Position numbers and translations under genes: made by a program. 64,000 nucleotides of DNA from Hordeum vulgare subsp. vulgare (lineage: Eukaryota; Streptophyta; Magnoliopsida; Poales; Poaceae), in contig NC_058524.1 in the NCBI RefSeq assembly GCF_904849725.1, forward strand, positions 353,397,823-353,461,822, read 5' to 3'. Position 1 is the first letter of the stretch, and each line of letters begins with the position of its first letter. Shown here piece after piece: positions 1 through 10,178 of this stretch. The notes beneath the pieces were generated by a model. That model saw only the letters and a list, made by a program, of their open reading frames with translations. It was not told the DNA's origin and made no database searches.

Positions 1-1096
1 TTATTTGGATTGCCCCAAAAATTCCATTAGTATTTTATTCTAATAGCTTATCTATTTTTAGGTCCAGGGGCATTTTTGTTTTTATTTTGTCTTCATTAGT
101 TTTCCCTGTGAGCCTTTTCCTTCTCTATTTTTATTTCAATTAGTTATTAGATCAGAGAGGGTTTCCTTCTTATCTGGCGCCTACGTGGGCTTCCTCCCGC
201 TATGGTGGCCCAACTTCTCCCTTTCTCCTGTGCAGTAGCCCAAGGCACGTCCCTCGTTTTCCTCCTGACGACGTCACTGTGTACGACTCCCCCTCCTCCA
301 CCGATTCTCCATGGCATCAATCCTGTGGCTCAAGCGCCTCCCCCGAGGTAATATAAGACGCGGGGAACCCTCCTCCTTCCCTAGGTTTCCCTCTCCTTCC
401 TCCAGTGCGCCGCCACCTTCCTCCTTCTCTCTTCCCCCTCCTGGTAAGCCTCTATAGGAGTTAGCACAGAGAGAGAGAGAGCATCCCCGCCACCGTCTAC
501 CCCGCCGTCTCCGTCGAGCAGCGCCGACGGTCATGTCCAGGGGCACGGGGATGGTGCCCGCGCCCCATTTTTGTCCTCGGTGAGGTCGAGGAGCGTCCTC
601 ACCGTCGACTAGGAGATCATCTTCGCCGCGGAGCCGGAACCCCTTCGTTCTGCTTCGGTTCTGCATCCATGAGCGTCTTCGTCGCCGATCTTCTTCCTCT
701 CCATCGCCCACTCCTCCGGTCGGTACCTTCCCTTCCTTCCCCAATGTGAGCCGACGTTCCTCCCCTCTCCCGCGAGCAGATCCGGCAAGAGCAGTACCGG
801 CGTGCCCCTGTCCCGAGTAGCAGCCGTAGTAGCTGTGCATGTATGCTGATGGCTTGCTCTGTGTAGTAGTTGATGCGGTGGTGCAGGTGCGGTGCAGTAG
901 CAGTAGCATGTGGTAGTGGTGTGTAGAGGAGGCATAGCAGGCGCAGCAGTAGCAGGGGTAGGTATCCTTGGCACATCCGCAGCAGCAACGACGAGGCAAG
1001 CTCGGCATCCTTCCCTGTCACCGGCAGCCTGTGTAGGCAGAGCAGGGCCCTGCTAGTATTCCTTGCATGCGTCCTCCCCTCTGTCAGGTCCATGTA

Positions 1097-1175
1097 TCGT
1101 AGCGCAGTGGTGTGGTCTGTGTGTCTGTGCAACAGAGGTCGTGGGTTCGATCCCAGGGGAAGCCTCCCCCTTTTT
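1097..1175 (+). promoter_or_regulatory. tRNA-like module A1 (A-box, B-box, T-run)
   Basis: TAGCGCAGTGG near 1099 matches the Pol III internal A box. GGTTCGATCC at 1144-1153 matches the B box, preceded by AGGTCGTGG as in the T arm of many tRNAs. A T-run follows at 1171-1175, which could end Pol III transcription. Spacing between boxes is in the tRNA range. The acceptor stem does not pair well, so this is tRNA-derived or tRNA-like (as in SINE heads) and not a working tRNA gene. Confidence 0.5.
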
Positions 1176-1257
1176 GTTGGTTTATTTCAGCACAGTAGTG
1201 TTTGCAGCAGCAGAGCAGTTTAACCTGCTTAACTATCCTTCCTTGTCGAGCTAGTGC

Positions 1258-1329
1258 ATGGTAGCAGAATGGTTTGGGCTTGTGGCTTGAACCAGGAGGT
1301 CTGGGGTTCGATCCCTGACTAACCCTTTT
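1258..1329 (+). promoter_or_regulatory. tRNA-like module A2 (A-box, B-box)
   Basis: TAGCAGAATGG at 1262-1272 fits the A-box consensus, and GGTTCGATCCC at 1305-1315 fits the B box, about 43 bp apart. A short T-run (TTTT, 1326-1329) follows. It lies roughly 160 bp after the first module and has the same layout, so the LTR carries two consecutive Pol III-like promoters. Copy B has a B-box-bearing module at the matching place (23447-23515). Confidence 0.5.
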
Positions 1330-3251
1330 GTTATTTCTTTTTCTTTCTTTCTCATTTTTTGTTTCCTTGCTATTTTTTTGAGCTACTTCTTGTGCCTATA
1401 TTATGGGCATTAATAGGAGTGCATCTATTTTACTTTCCTGCAATGCATTAGTGGTGTGGTTCTTACATATGTGAGGTGTAGGTGTGTGTGTTGTGCACAT
1501 AAATGGTCCTGATGCTTTGTGTGTGTATGTAGATGCTTTGAGTAGAGTTGTGTAGGCTGTTTTATGTTACTAGGAATGCAAGCCTAGCTGGGTCATGTGT
1601 GCTGCACCCTATTTCTTGTGTAGTGATCTTATAAGTTTTAGAGGAGTGTGTTTGTGTGTGTGGAGGGCCTCCCCCTCACCACCTATATTTTGGTATGTGT
1701 GGGCTTGTTCTAGAGTTGCTTGCTATGATAGCTTGTGTAGGTATGTGTTTGATCAAGAGAATGATGTGGTTGTGGGTGATGTGGAGTAGATGTGTGTGTG
1801 AGAAGCATCCCACCTTTGCAAGCAAACTATGCACCTTCAAATGACCATATGTGAGAGGGCATGGTGTTTTGTGTGTGTGGATAGCTTGGTAGAGGTGCTT
1901 GTGATGTTGATGTGCTATGACACACATACATGGGGTCAAAAAACCTCATGTAACCATTAGTGTTGTGCACATGAACAAGCATCCATGTAGGAATTGATCT
2001 AGTGAATGCACATGAGATGTTGCACTATTCACTATATAACAATCTATGTTGTTTTTCCTTCCTAGTTTGTGATCACTTGTTCCAAGCAAGTGCATACATA
2101 TTATATATGATTTTGGGGTAGAATCTCCCAAGTAATCCAGTGGTGAACTTAGTTTTGCCATTGGTACATTTTCTGGAGATGACATATTTCATTTTTCTTC
2201 TATGTTTAGAGCTTGGTTCCATGAGTTGTGGTGAGCCTTTGTGATTGTTTCTTGGTTGTGGTAGTAGAGGGTGACCCCCTCTCCCTCATGTGGGTTTCAT
2301 CTCATGATTAGGATTCCATATGTGCAAGTTATGCCCACTCAAAGTAGGCATGTGGCTGAAATTCCAGATTAGTGAAAATCTGAGATTTTCACCAAGTCTG
2401 AGAATCTGTTTATATTTTCTTCTTTTGTTGATGAGGCTGTGCAGGTCAATGTGTTGTGATCTAGCCTTATCTTTCAACTAGAAAGTTGGACCTGATAAGT
2501 TTGTATAACTCCTTGTTAAATTTCATGTCATTTGGAGTCCTGTAGATATTGTTTTGGCTGCTATCAAAAATGCTTCAGAGCATAGACAGAAAGTGAGAAT
2601 CTGGAATTTTCACTAAGTCCCTGAAAACTGATATTTTTGGGCAAGTTTGCAGCCTTGTAACTTTCTGTGTTTAAATACTTTTTGTGTGATTCTTGCTTGT
2701 GCTTGTAGTATTCTTGGATAGATACAACCACATATATTATTTGTCATATTTGGGTGGCTGTAGGTGCTTTGCATGTAGCTCACAAAGTGCTATGATGCAG
2801 TTTATGGCAGATTGTGTAGTTTTGTCATTTTGATGTTTGTGAGTGCTTAGATGATGATGTGGTGTTCTTGTTTGCTCCACCCCATCCATGATGGTCTGTT
2901 TTATGTCTTGGAAACCTGGAAATACCAGAGTTGTGCCATTGGAGTGTGTGGTGATGATTTTGTCACGTAGGGCTTCTTATCTTCGTTCGTTGATTCCCGT
3001 TGATCCGTAGCTCCGATTGTAATATTCTTTATATGCTTTTGCATTGTTTTCTCGAGACGCATCTGATCATGTCTTTATCATGCATGTCAAAATAGGTTAG
3101 CATGAAGTTCTGTCCAGGAACATGTATTTACTCCTAATGGTTGTGCTAGTGATAGAAATAGTGATGCATGCTCATATTCATCTCTTGCATCATGTGATTG
3201 TTGCATCTTGAGGTGTTGTTGTTAACTGGATGTTATTCTTATGTTGGGTAG

Positions 3252-4705
3252 CACCGGGATCGGAGAATGAGTACGTGGATTCAGGAGAGTACGTGCAGGA
3301 CGAACAAGAACCATTCCAAGCTGAGGATATCAGAGGCAAGATGATATGACCTTGATTCCATCTGTAGACTTGTTATGCTAGACTACGTTTCCTTTGTCAT
3401 ATGATCGCTGCCTACCACTAAAATAGTTGCCTCTTGATATGCCATGAAACCAAACACTTACCCCTTCCTAGCAAACTTGAATGGCTAAGTAGGCTTTGCT
3501 CAGCTACTAATTTAGCGTTGCTAGATGCAGGTGCTTTGACTCATGCGACAACATGAGCTTGATATCATTATCTTAAATTCGGTTACTCAATTAATGCACC
3601 TCTATACTTGGTAAATAACGGAAGGCCTAGCCTTTTGCCGGGTGCTTTGTTCCGTTATTGCCACCATAGTTACCGTCTATCGGTGTTTGATTCCATATTG
3701 ATCGCTCCTAACATGTTTGTGGTTGTTATGGGGACCCCCTCGATAAATCGCGTAGTGTTAAGACTTGTCTGGCAGGACCCAACATTGGTGGTAAATTTCT
3801 AATCACTTAATAATAATCTGCATAGGGAATAGCTACACCGAGGAATTTAATCAACAACCCGGGCCAGTGGTCCTCATGAGTGTTGGTCCAAACTAGAGTC
3901 GTGTGTGGGGCCAACCCAGGGCAACTCGGGAGATGTCTATCAGGCCACTGTACGCTGTGCTCAACCGGCGTGTCCTGAGACTGGGATACGCGGCACTTAT
4001 CAGGGTCGTCGACACGACGGGAGGTCCTGCTAGTCTTGTCTTACCTTAGCGATATATCTTGCATATAAGAATCCCGGTGAAGCTTTGGTTCTCCCCATAG
4101 TTGAGGTTTTCCTCTAAGGAATCCGACGAGATCACGCGATTCGTGATAGAGGATTACTTTGCGGCCTGTGTACGTTTGTGATGGACTAGTTGGAGCACCC
4201 CTGCAGGGTTTAATCTTTCGGAAAGCCGTGCCCGCGGTTATGTGGTAACTTGGAATATTTTGTTAACATCCGGTAATAGATAACTTAAACATAAGCTAAT
4301 AAAATTGCCAACTGAGTGCGTAACCGTGACAGTCCACTCGAAGATCACTCTTGGATCGGGAACACGGTGGGGTTATGAATGACGTAGGTAGGTGTTCAGG
4401 ATCACTTAGTGATCAAGTATTCTCGACCGCTAGTATAGACCACCTTCATAAATGTTCTACGTAAGTTAGCCACCATATCAAGCTTAGGATGCAGCAACCT
4501 TAAACACTCCACCCTATCCAACCTAATAACTTGACTAGTTCTGGCACCGAGGTCATAGTTTGCTGAGTCCCTATGGCTCACAGAGTCCTCCACAACACCA
4601 ATAGGTTCAGGTCCCCTAGAGACAGGTGATCCCGACGGCACGCAGCTGGCGTGGCAGTACGACGAGGAGACCGACCGCCTGTACGTGAACTATCCAGAAG
4701 ATTGA
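3252..4705 (+). CDS. Small two-exon ORF tail in LTR copy A (GC-AG intron)
   Basis: Proposed exons are 3252-3335 and 4626-4705. Exon 1 follows an AG acceptor (GGGTAG) and reads an acidic peptide containing NEYVDSGEYVQDEQ. It ends before GCAAG, a GC-type donor. Exon 2 starts after ACAG and reads DGTQLAWQYDEE near its start, ending in NYPED and TGA. The two exons join in one frame across the junction. Copy B has the same exon boundaries and the same exon 2 length, with only two differences in exon 2 against many more in the preceding 75 bp of intron. Upstream exons are not identified and no known domain is recognised. The peptide could be the C-terminal tail of an element-encoded protein or of a captured host gene. 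Confidence 0.4.
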
Positions 4706-4893
4706 GGCGTGGTCGTGATCGTGGGCCAGCAGGTAGAGTAGCATAGTCATTTCCCTTGTTTTGTAGTCCGTAGCGGAACTACTTTGATTGTATGCGTGAT
4801 GTAGTCTGATATATTTATGAGATGGCAATTGAACCCCTGATTGTCAATCTGTTATTTATGTATGTGGTATGATACCTTGTTTGCGAGACGCTT

Positions 4894-4951
4894 AGATGCG
4901 CTCCTTTCCAATTCGGGGCCTCGATCCCCAGATCGGGAAGGACCGCATCTT
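4894..4951. repeat. Imperfect inverted repeat near the right end of LTR copy A
   Basis: Left arm AGATGCGCTCCTTTCC...CGGGG (from 4894) pairs with right arm CCCC...CGGGAAGGACCGCATCT (to 4951) around a short GC-rich loop. Such a stem near an LTR end could take part in RNA termination or dimerisation; that role is inference. Confidence 0.55.
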
Positions 4952-4962
4952 AGTCGTTATAC

Positions 4963-5237
4963 TCTCCCTCCTCCTTGCTGGATCAAGGTGCGGGAGACGT
5001 CACCGGGCTGCACGTGTGTTGAACGCGGAGGTGCCGTGATTGGGCATTAGATCGGAATCACACCGCGATCTGAATCGCCATGAGTACGACTCCATCAACC
5101 GCGTTCTAGCAACACTTCCGCTTAGCGATCTTCAATGGTATGAAGATGCACTCTCCCCTCTCTCGTTGCTGGTCTCTCCATAGGAAGATCTGAATATGGC
5201 GTAGGGAAATTTTGAATTTATGCTGCGTTACCCAACA
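4963..5237 (+). repeat. 3' end fragment of a BARE/Angela/WIS-type Copia LTR
   Basis: The stretch reads GATCAAGGTGCGGGAGACGT, then a CTCTCGTTGCTGGTCTCTCC-type motif (near 5160), and ends with TACCCAACA at 5237. This is the familiar 3' end of Triticeae BARE1/Angela/WIS LTRs. Only the last 275 bp or so is present; the 5' part and internal region are missing. It abuts the minus-strand gag remnant directly at 5238, cutting into a CCHC knuckle, so it is a truncated insertion or recombination scar. Confidence 0.75.
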
Positions 5238-6060
5238 TTCCTTACACTTGAAACATCTAATATGACTCAGGTCTTTATGTGTTGGGATTTGACTCTGGAT
5301 GGGGTACTTTATCTTCTTTCCCAACTCCTTCATTCTGACCAATTCTTCTATTTCAAGTGGATCCAACTCTACTTTTTCTGTCGGGAAGTCTCCCTTATAT
5401 TTATGGCTTTCCTTCGTGCAATCCTTTGAAAAATGTGCTACTCCTCCACAAGAGTAGCATGTATTGGAGAAGAATCTGGTTAGGCTTTGTCCATCAGGGT
5501 CTTCTATAATTTCCTTTATCATAGGTTCTTCTAGAATCTTCTTCTTTAGTGTTTCCTTCGTTGCTTCTTTCTGTTGCTTGACAACTTGTTGCACCTTGTG
5601 GTAAATGTGACACTATGCTGGGTAGTGGGTGGTTCCTTCACACAAGAAACAAGTCTCCTGACTAGTTGGGCATTCCTCTGCTGGGTGATTCTCTTCACAA
5701 TGAGGGCATCCATCTTGATGTTCTTCCTGGGTGTGCCCTATTTCTCCACAGATCGTGCATGCACAAGGTTTCCTCATCGGGTTATCATTACACTTTTGAA
5801 TGAGACGAGATCTTAATAAAGTCTTCTTGAATTCGTCTCAAGTTTCTGCTCCACTAAATCCTTGTATGGCGTGATGCATTTTCCACCAGATAGCAGCACC
5901 TTGTGTAAAGTACTGAAGAGCGTGTGCAATTTCATACTTCCTTGAAATCAAATTGCTCCCAAAGTGGTTCTCCATGTTCTGAATCCACATTTCAACTTCC
6001 AGCTAGGTCACTGGTACAGAGATTACAAGTCCAGCTTCATACGCCATCTATTGGGTCCAA
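5238..6060 (-). pseudogene. gag: Gypsy gag polyprotein fragment with several CCHC knuckles
   Basis: Read leftward from about 6060, the frame shows a capsid-like stretch (WIQNMENHFGS, then a GAAIWWKMHH segment). A row of Cys/His knuckles follows: a C-x2-C-x4-H type beginning CTICGEIGH, a variant CPHCEENHPAEEC, a CFLCEGTTHY type, and a complete CYSCGGVAHFSKDC. This is nucleic-acid-binding Gag of a Ty3/Gypsy element. At least two stop codons interrupt it (after GAET and after HYPA). The last knuckle (CFKCKEC) is cut off by the Copia LTR end at 5237. The intact-looking ORF 5106-5594 is therefore a chimera of gag and antisense LTR. It belongs with the PBS at 6505 and the LTR at 6520-10178. Confidence 0.8.
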
Positions 6061-6504
6061 CATTTTTGGGATGAGATGGGTGAGAGAGAGAGAGGGAAAG
6101 AGGGAGATACACACAATACAAACAATACTTTTGAGAATAGGTTTTATTTGTGGCTGTTGGAAAACACACACAAATGACGACTCACAAATCAACGTATCTA
6201 ACATGGGTATATAACAGGGGTTTGGACTTCTAATGGCCATATAAATATTGGAACGCTTCAGGGTCTTCGAATTCTTCAGCTCTTCAGAGTCTTCAATTAG
6301 TGTATCTTCAATTCATCAAATGCATGGTGAAATCCTCTTTACTTTGAACTGGAACTCAGTTGATCCTTCATGTGGTCCAAGGGGAAAGGGTATTGTCTAC
6401 CTATTTGAGGTGAGAGAGAACATTTGATGAAATCAGAAGAGATGAGAAGTAAGCGATGTTCTTGGAAATAAAATTTTAGGGTCACGTTCTATAGTCAACA
6501 TGTT
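6061..6504 (-). other. Gypsy leader between PBS and gag
   Basis: This 444-bp stretch lies between the first gag codons and the primer-binding site of the minus-oriented element. It contains a GAGA-rich run near 6078-6105. No reading frame of note is seen; it is most simply the untranslated leader. Confidence 0.5.
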
Positions 6505-6515
6505 CTCTAATACCA
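6505..6515 (-). other. Primer-binding site (tRNA-iMet type)
   Basis: On the minus strand TGGTATTAGAG lies four bases after the LTR end (...GGGTCGCTACA). It differs by one base from the usual TGGTATCAGAG complement of initiator tRNA-Met. This fixes the element's direction (leftward) and identifies 6520-10178 as its 5' LTR. Confidence 0.65.
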
Positions 6516-6519
6516 TATC

Positions 6520-9500
6520 TGTAGCGACCCAACTAAAAAAGAATCAAGGATCTGTGTATCTGTGCCATCCCTGGATCAGTATGCTGGCACACATAGTACA
6601 TCAATGTATATATCAAAGTGCAATCACATGTAAATAACGTAAAACTGATTTATACCTCAAAATCTCAGCGGAAACAGTCAAAGGGAGTGGAGTCCCAATA
6701 AACACCAATGGCAGGTTGAGTGCAGACCGTAACCCTGAATCGTACTCTTACTCATCGAAGAAAATATCTGCAACATAAGACGTTGCAGCCGTGTAGTTCA
6801 TCATATTGAATATGCCGGCAAGTCACAAAAGAGAGGGGTAAAATATCATCTATACTATATGCATGTATGGCTGGTGGGGCTGTTGTTTAGGTTTTTTATG
6901 TAAAGAAAATTTTCCTAGAACAAGAGAGATGTAAAAGAAAAATTTACTACATTGTTGGTTGTTAATGAGAAGGTTCCACCAACCATTTCTCATACCCAAG
7001 TTATCAATATTACGCACATCAATAATAAATGGTGTTGAGAATTCCTGATAACTTCAGTTCCTTTGGCTCAAGTTGTCGATGACCGTGGACATGGCTAATT
7101 GATTAGGTTTGAGTACTCTGCAGAGTTTTCCACACGTTCCCCACAAGATTTGATCGCCTCCGTTGAAGTCCTCGCACTTCAGGGTGTTTGAGAACCGGAT
7201 GAGCAAAACATGGTCTTTCAACGGGTTCCTCTGAGCCTTTGTCCGTGCCCATCCAATCCTCCCGTTCTTCTACATCTCGTAGCACCGCCAGTCTAGAGTC
7301 ATCATGTTGTCCAACCAAGCTAGAGCCCATAATGACTTGTGGCTGTGCAGGTAAGCCTTGGGTCTCGAAATAACCATCCATCTCTTTGAGCCTAGGTGAA
7401 GCTTTCCGCAAGATGTCATGGCGCTTCTCCATGCATCCCGGGTCCTCCGCTGGTTTTTCCCAGGGAGCCCATCAGAACTGTCCTTCACCCAGAGGTATAT
7501 TTCCTTCTGAGGTCTTGCAAGTCTTGGAGTCTTCACGTCTTGATTATTAAGTTTCTCACAACACTCATGATAAACACTCAACCCAACCCCGTCTACTAAG
7601 AGCATAGCAAAATAACGTCTCGTCCAAAGTAACAAGGGTTTAGGGGTGCCTATCATAGCATACTACTCAATAACCAAAGTTTCCAAGTACCTATTTGCAT
7701 GCAATTGGGTGAAGAAGGTAGAACTACAATGCATATAAAATCATAGGTAGAAATATGATCAATGTGAACTTGCCTGTTAAGGTTGATGAAGAAGGATATC
7801 GCTCTCAAGAAATAACTTGATAGAACTATTCGTCACTCTCCGATGATATCTATATAATCAAATATAGTATTCACATAAGCAATCCTACTAGCAAACATCC
7901 TAGAAATGAATATAACAAACAATAATAAAATTTTATGCCATAAAATGAATAATAAAGATCAAATAGAAATCCAAAAGAAACTTCAAAGAAAAACTGTGGA
8001 GTCTTCTACTACAACAATCACTAAATAATTTTTGTTCCAATTAAACTTAACAGAAAATAAAACACTAAAATAGTAAAATAACATAAAAGAAAATATAAAA
8101 TTAACTAAGATAATTGAAAGTATTTTTTTCATAAAACTATATTATTTTGAAAGTATTTTGAAATAGGACATCAAACTAGCAACGAAATCAATTTGGAAGT
8201 TATTACCGAACTAGAATTGATTTCATGCTACCAATAAAAATAATTTTTTTGTTGTTGTTAAAAAACTACTGTTAACTAACAGGAAACAAAATATAACCTT
8301 TTACAAGTATAAAAGAAAATAAATTAAAAAAGAACTAAAACCGAATCTATTTCACATGAAATAATGAGTTAAAATATTCCAAAAATTCTGAAAGTATACC
8401 TACTGATAAATATGTTTAAATTAACAGAACAAGATTTAAACCAAATAAATTAACGGAACAAGATTTAAACCAAATATATTAACAGAACTAGTGATGAGTA
8501 GCAAAAACAATCAATCAAAAATATATTTTTAAACTCCATATATTAACAGAACAAGATTTAAACCAAATATGTTTAAATTAAAAAATTTAAATTTCAAACA
8601 TGGTAAAATTTTATATCAACAGAAACTACATCAAATTTGTGATCCAATGCAAAAAGAATCATCTCATTTGTATTTACAGATTAAAAGGTATAAGCAATCT
8701 AAAAATAGGTTCAAATCTATTTTAGAAATTAAAAACAGAAAAGGATAAAAATAAAGAGGCGACGTGGTAGGCTGTGATTGGCTCAAGATCGTGCGAGTTT
8801 TAGGCTATCTAATGGAGCGCAACAATATAAGAAAAAACCATTCGGTTTTATAATCTAACTAATAGAGAACCGGTGGTTTATTCTAACTAACCGAAGAGGT
8901 AAGTAGATCTAATCTCAACCATCTATTTAAGATCTAATGGTGGGAGGAAATAAGCGAGAAAGGAAGAGGATGTCTTACCGTGCTACATGAAGAAGAACGA
9001 CGAGCTCCAGGCAGGCCGACGTGAAGGTGGCGGGGGGGAGGAAGCTCCGTCGGGGGAAAACAGCGTGGGGAAGGTGCGGCCGGTGGAGGGGCCTCGTCGG
9101 GGGTCCACGTGGCGTCGGGTGCTCCGAGGATGCGAGTTGGTGCTCGGCAGGGGCTTCCTAGAGTGGCTCAACCCAGGGCAGTGTCTCCGGCGAGGTGGGG
9201 CGGCGAGGGGAGGTGGATCTGAAGGTGCAGGGGGCGGCGCGGTGGTACTGCGAGGTGGAGGAGGTCTTGGCGGCGCGCTGGAGGCGCTAGGGGCGACAAG
9301 TGGCTCGGCAGGGATCTCGTGGACTCGGTCCTGGGCAGGGCTATTCCGGCGAGGTGGGCGGTGGCTAGAGGCGAGGAGGGGGATAGTTCTTGGGGAAAAT
9401 GGATAGAGGAGGGGGTGGGGATCTTATATAGGGCGACAAGAGGTGCTGGCAGGCAAAGCTCGAGGAGATCGGGGCGGATTTCCGGCGAGGAAGCTTCCTA

Positions 9501-10178
9501 GAAGCTACAATGCACAGAAAAGGAATGTGTCGTGAGGTAGGAGAGGAAGTGTATCGGGTCTGATTGGGATTTCCTAGTGGCCCATGATGTCTTTCCAAAT
9601 AAAAAGATATGTTTCCTTTTTATTAAAACAGGAAAGTGAAACCTAAAAAGGAGAATAAATATAACTCCAAATATAGAAGTATTATATATCAAAATTATCA
9701 GGAAAATATTTCCCACAACATGGACATTTTCTTTTTCACAAAATAATAACTTTATAATTTTTTAATTCCAATAAAAATCCAAATTTTTCCTTTAAAATTT
9801 CTAGCACTATTTTTCTTCTGACTTTTATTTTTCTTGGGGTGTCATGCTACATCCTCTCTTTCTTGCTTGGCAAGTATATTGTCAGGAAACATTTTGTGGT
9901 GAAAATCTTGTGCCAAAAATAATATTCAAATCTAAAACCGAAAGAAATTCAAATGCCACCATGATTCAAATTTTTTATAGTTGAAGAAGTCATGTTATCT
10001 TCTCTCAGTGATTTGTATTGGACGAATTTGAATTCACAGGAAAAAGGGGAAAGTCATTTTATTCCCTCTTATTCAAAAGTTTTAAAAAGTTTCAAATTTC
10101 ACTCAAGTTTCAATCACTCAAACAAACAAACAATTAATATAGTAAATATATTAACATTCCAAAATTTGGGATGTTACA
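6520..10178 (-). repeat. 5' LTR (about 3.66 kb) of the Gypsy remnant
   Basis: In minus orientation it starts TGTAACATCCCAAATTTTGG (10178) and ends GGGTCGCTACA (6520), followed by a PBS. A minus-strand TATA box (CCCTATATAAG, 9421-9433) lies about 750 bp from the LTR start. Downstream is a GC-rich leader-like stretch (about 8980-9400), then a very AT-rich stretch (about 7700-8720). Open frames at 7103-7656 and 8987-9406 match nothing I recognise and look accidental. The matching 3' LTR is not in the window, so no TSD can be tested. The length is unusual; a further unrecognised insertion inside it is possible. Confidence 0.6.
9421..9433 (-). promoter_or_regulatory. TATA box of the 3.66-kb LTR
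   Basis: The minus strand reads CCCTATATAAGAT, a canonical plant TATA box. It is followed leftward by the GC-rich leader-like region, consistent with Pol II transcription toward the gag remnant. Confidence 0.45.

Larger units (their letters stand above)
1..4962 (+). repeat. Long LTR copy A (plus orientation), start outside the window
   Basis: This non-coding block aligns by eye with 22240-26789 over its whole length, in the same order and orientation. That defines a dispersed family with copies A and B. Copy B shows the left end of the unit (TGTAATGCCCC, 21769); copy A shows the right end, reaching about 4962 before BARE/Angela-type sequence begins. It holds a CT-rich leader-like stretch (about 220-800), two tRNA-like modules (1097-1325) and the two exons of a small ORF (3252-4705). 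Its 3' part (about 3480-4640) is also related, in reverse orientation, to the LARD-like LTR at 58900-60080. No gag or pol is visible inside, so I read it as a very long LTR. The short open frames on both strands of 274-1132 look like GC-rich chance frames. Family name not established. Confidence 0.7.

Noticed and set aside
274..1132. Three overlapping minus-strand ORFs up to 244 codons
   Set aside because: Cys/Tyr- and Arg-rich chance frames opposite a CT-rich leader of the long LTR; not kept in copy B.
1097..1175. A genuine tRNA gene
   Set aside because: Only the internal promoter boxes fit; the acceptor and anticodon stems do not pair as in a tRNA.
7103..7656. Two overlapping minus-strand ORFs of 109 and 128 codons
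   Set aside because: They lie within the 3.66-kb LTR, show no known motif and overlap each other; coding status unsupported.
8987..9406. Gly/Arg-rich 139-codon ORF
   Set aside because: It lies in a GC-rich LTR leader opposite the LTR's transcription; composition explains the open frame.
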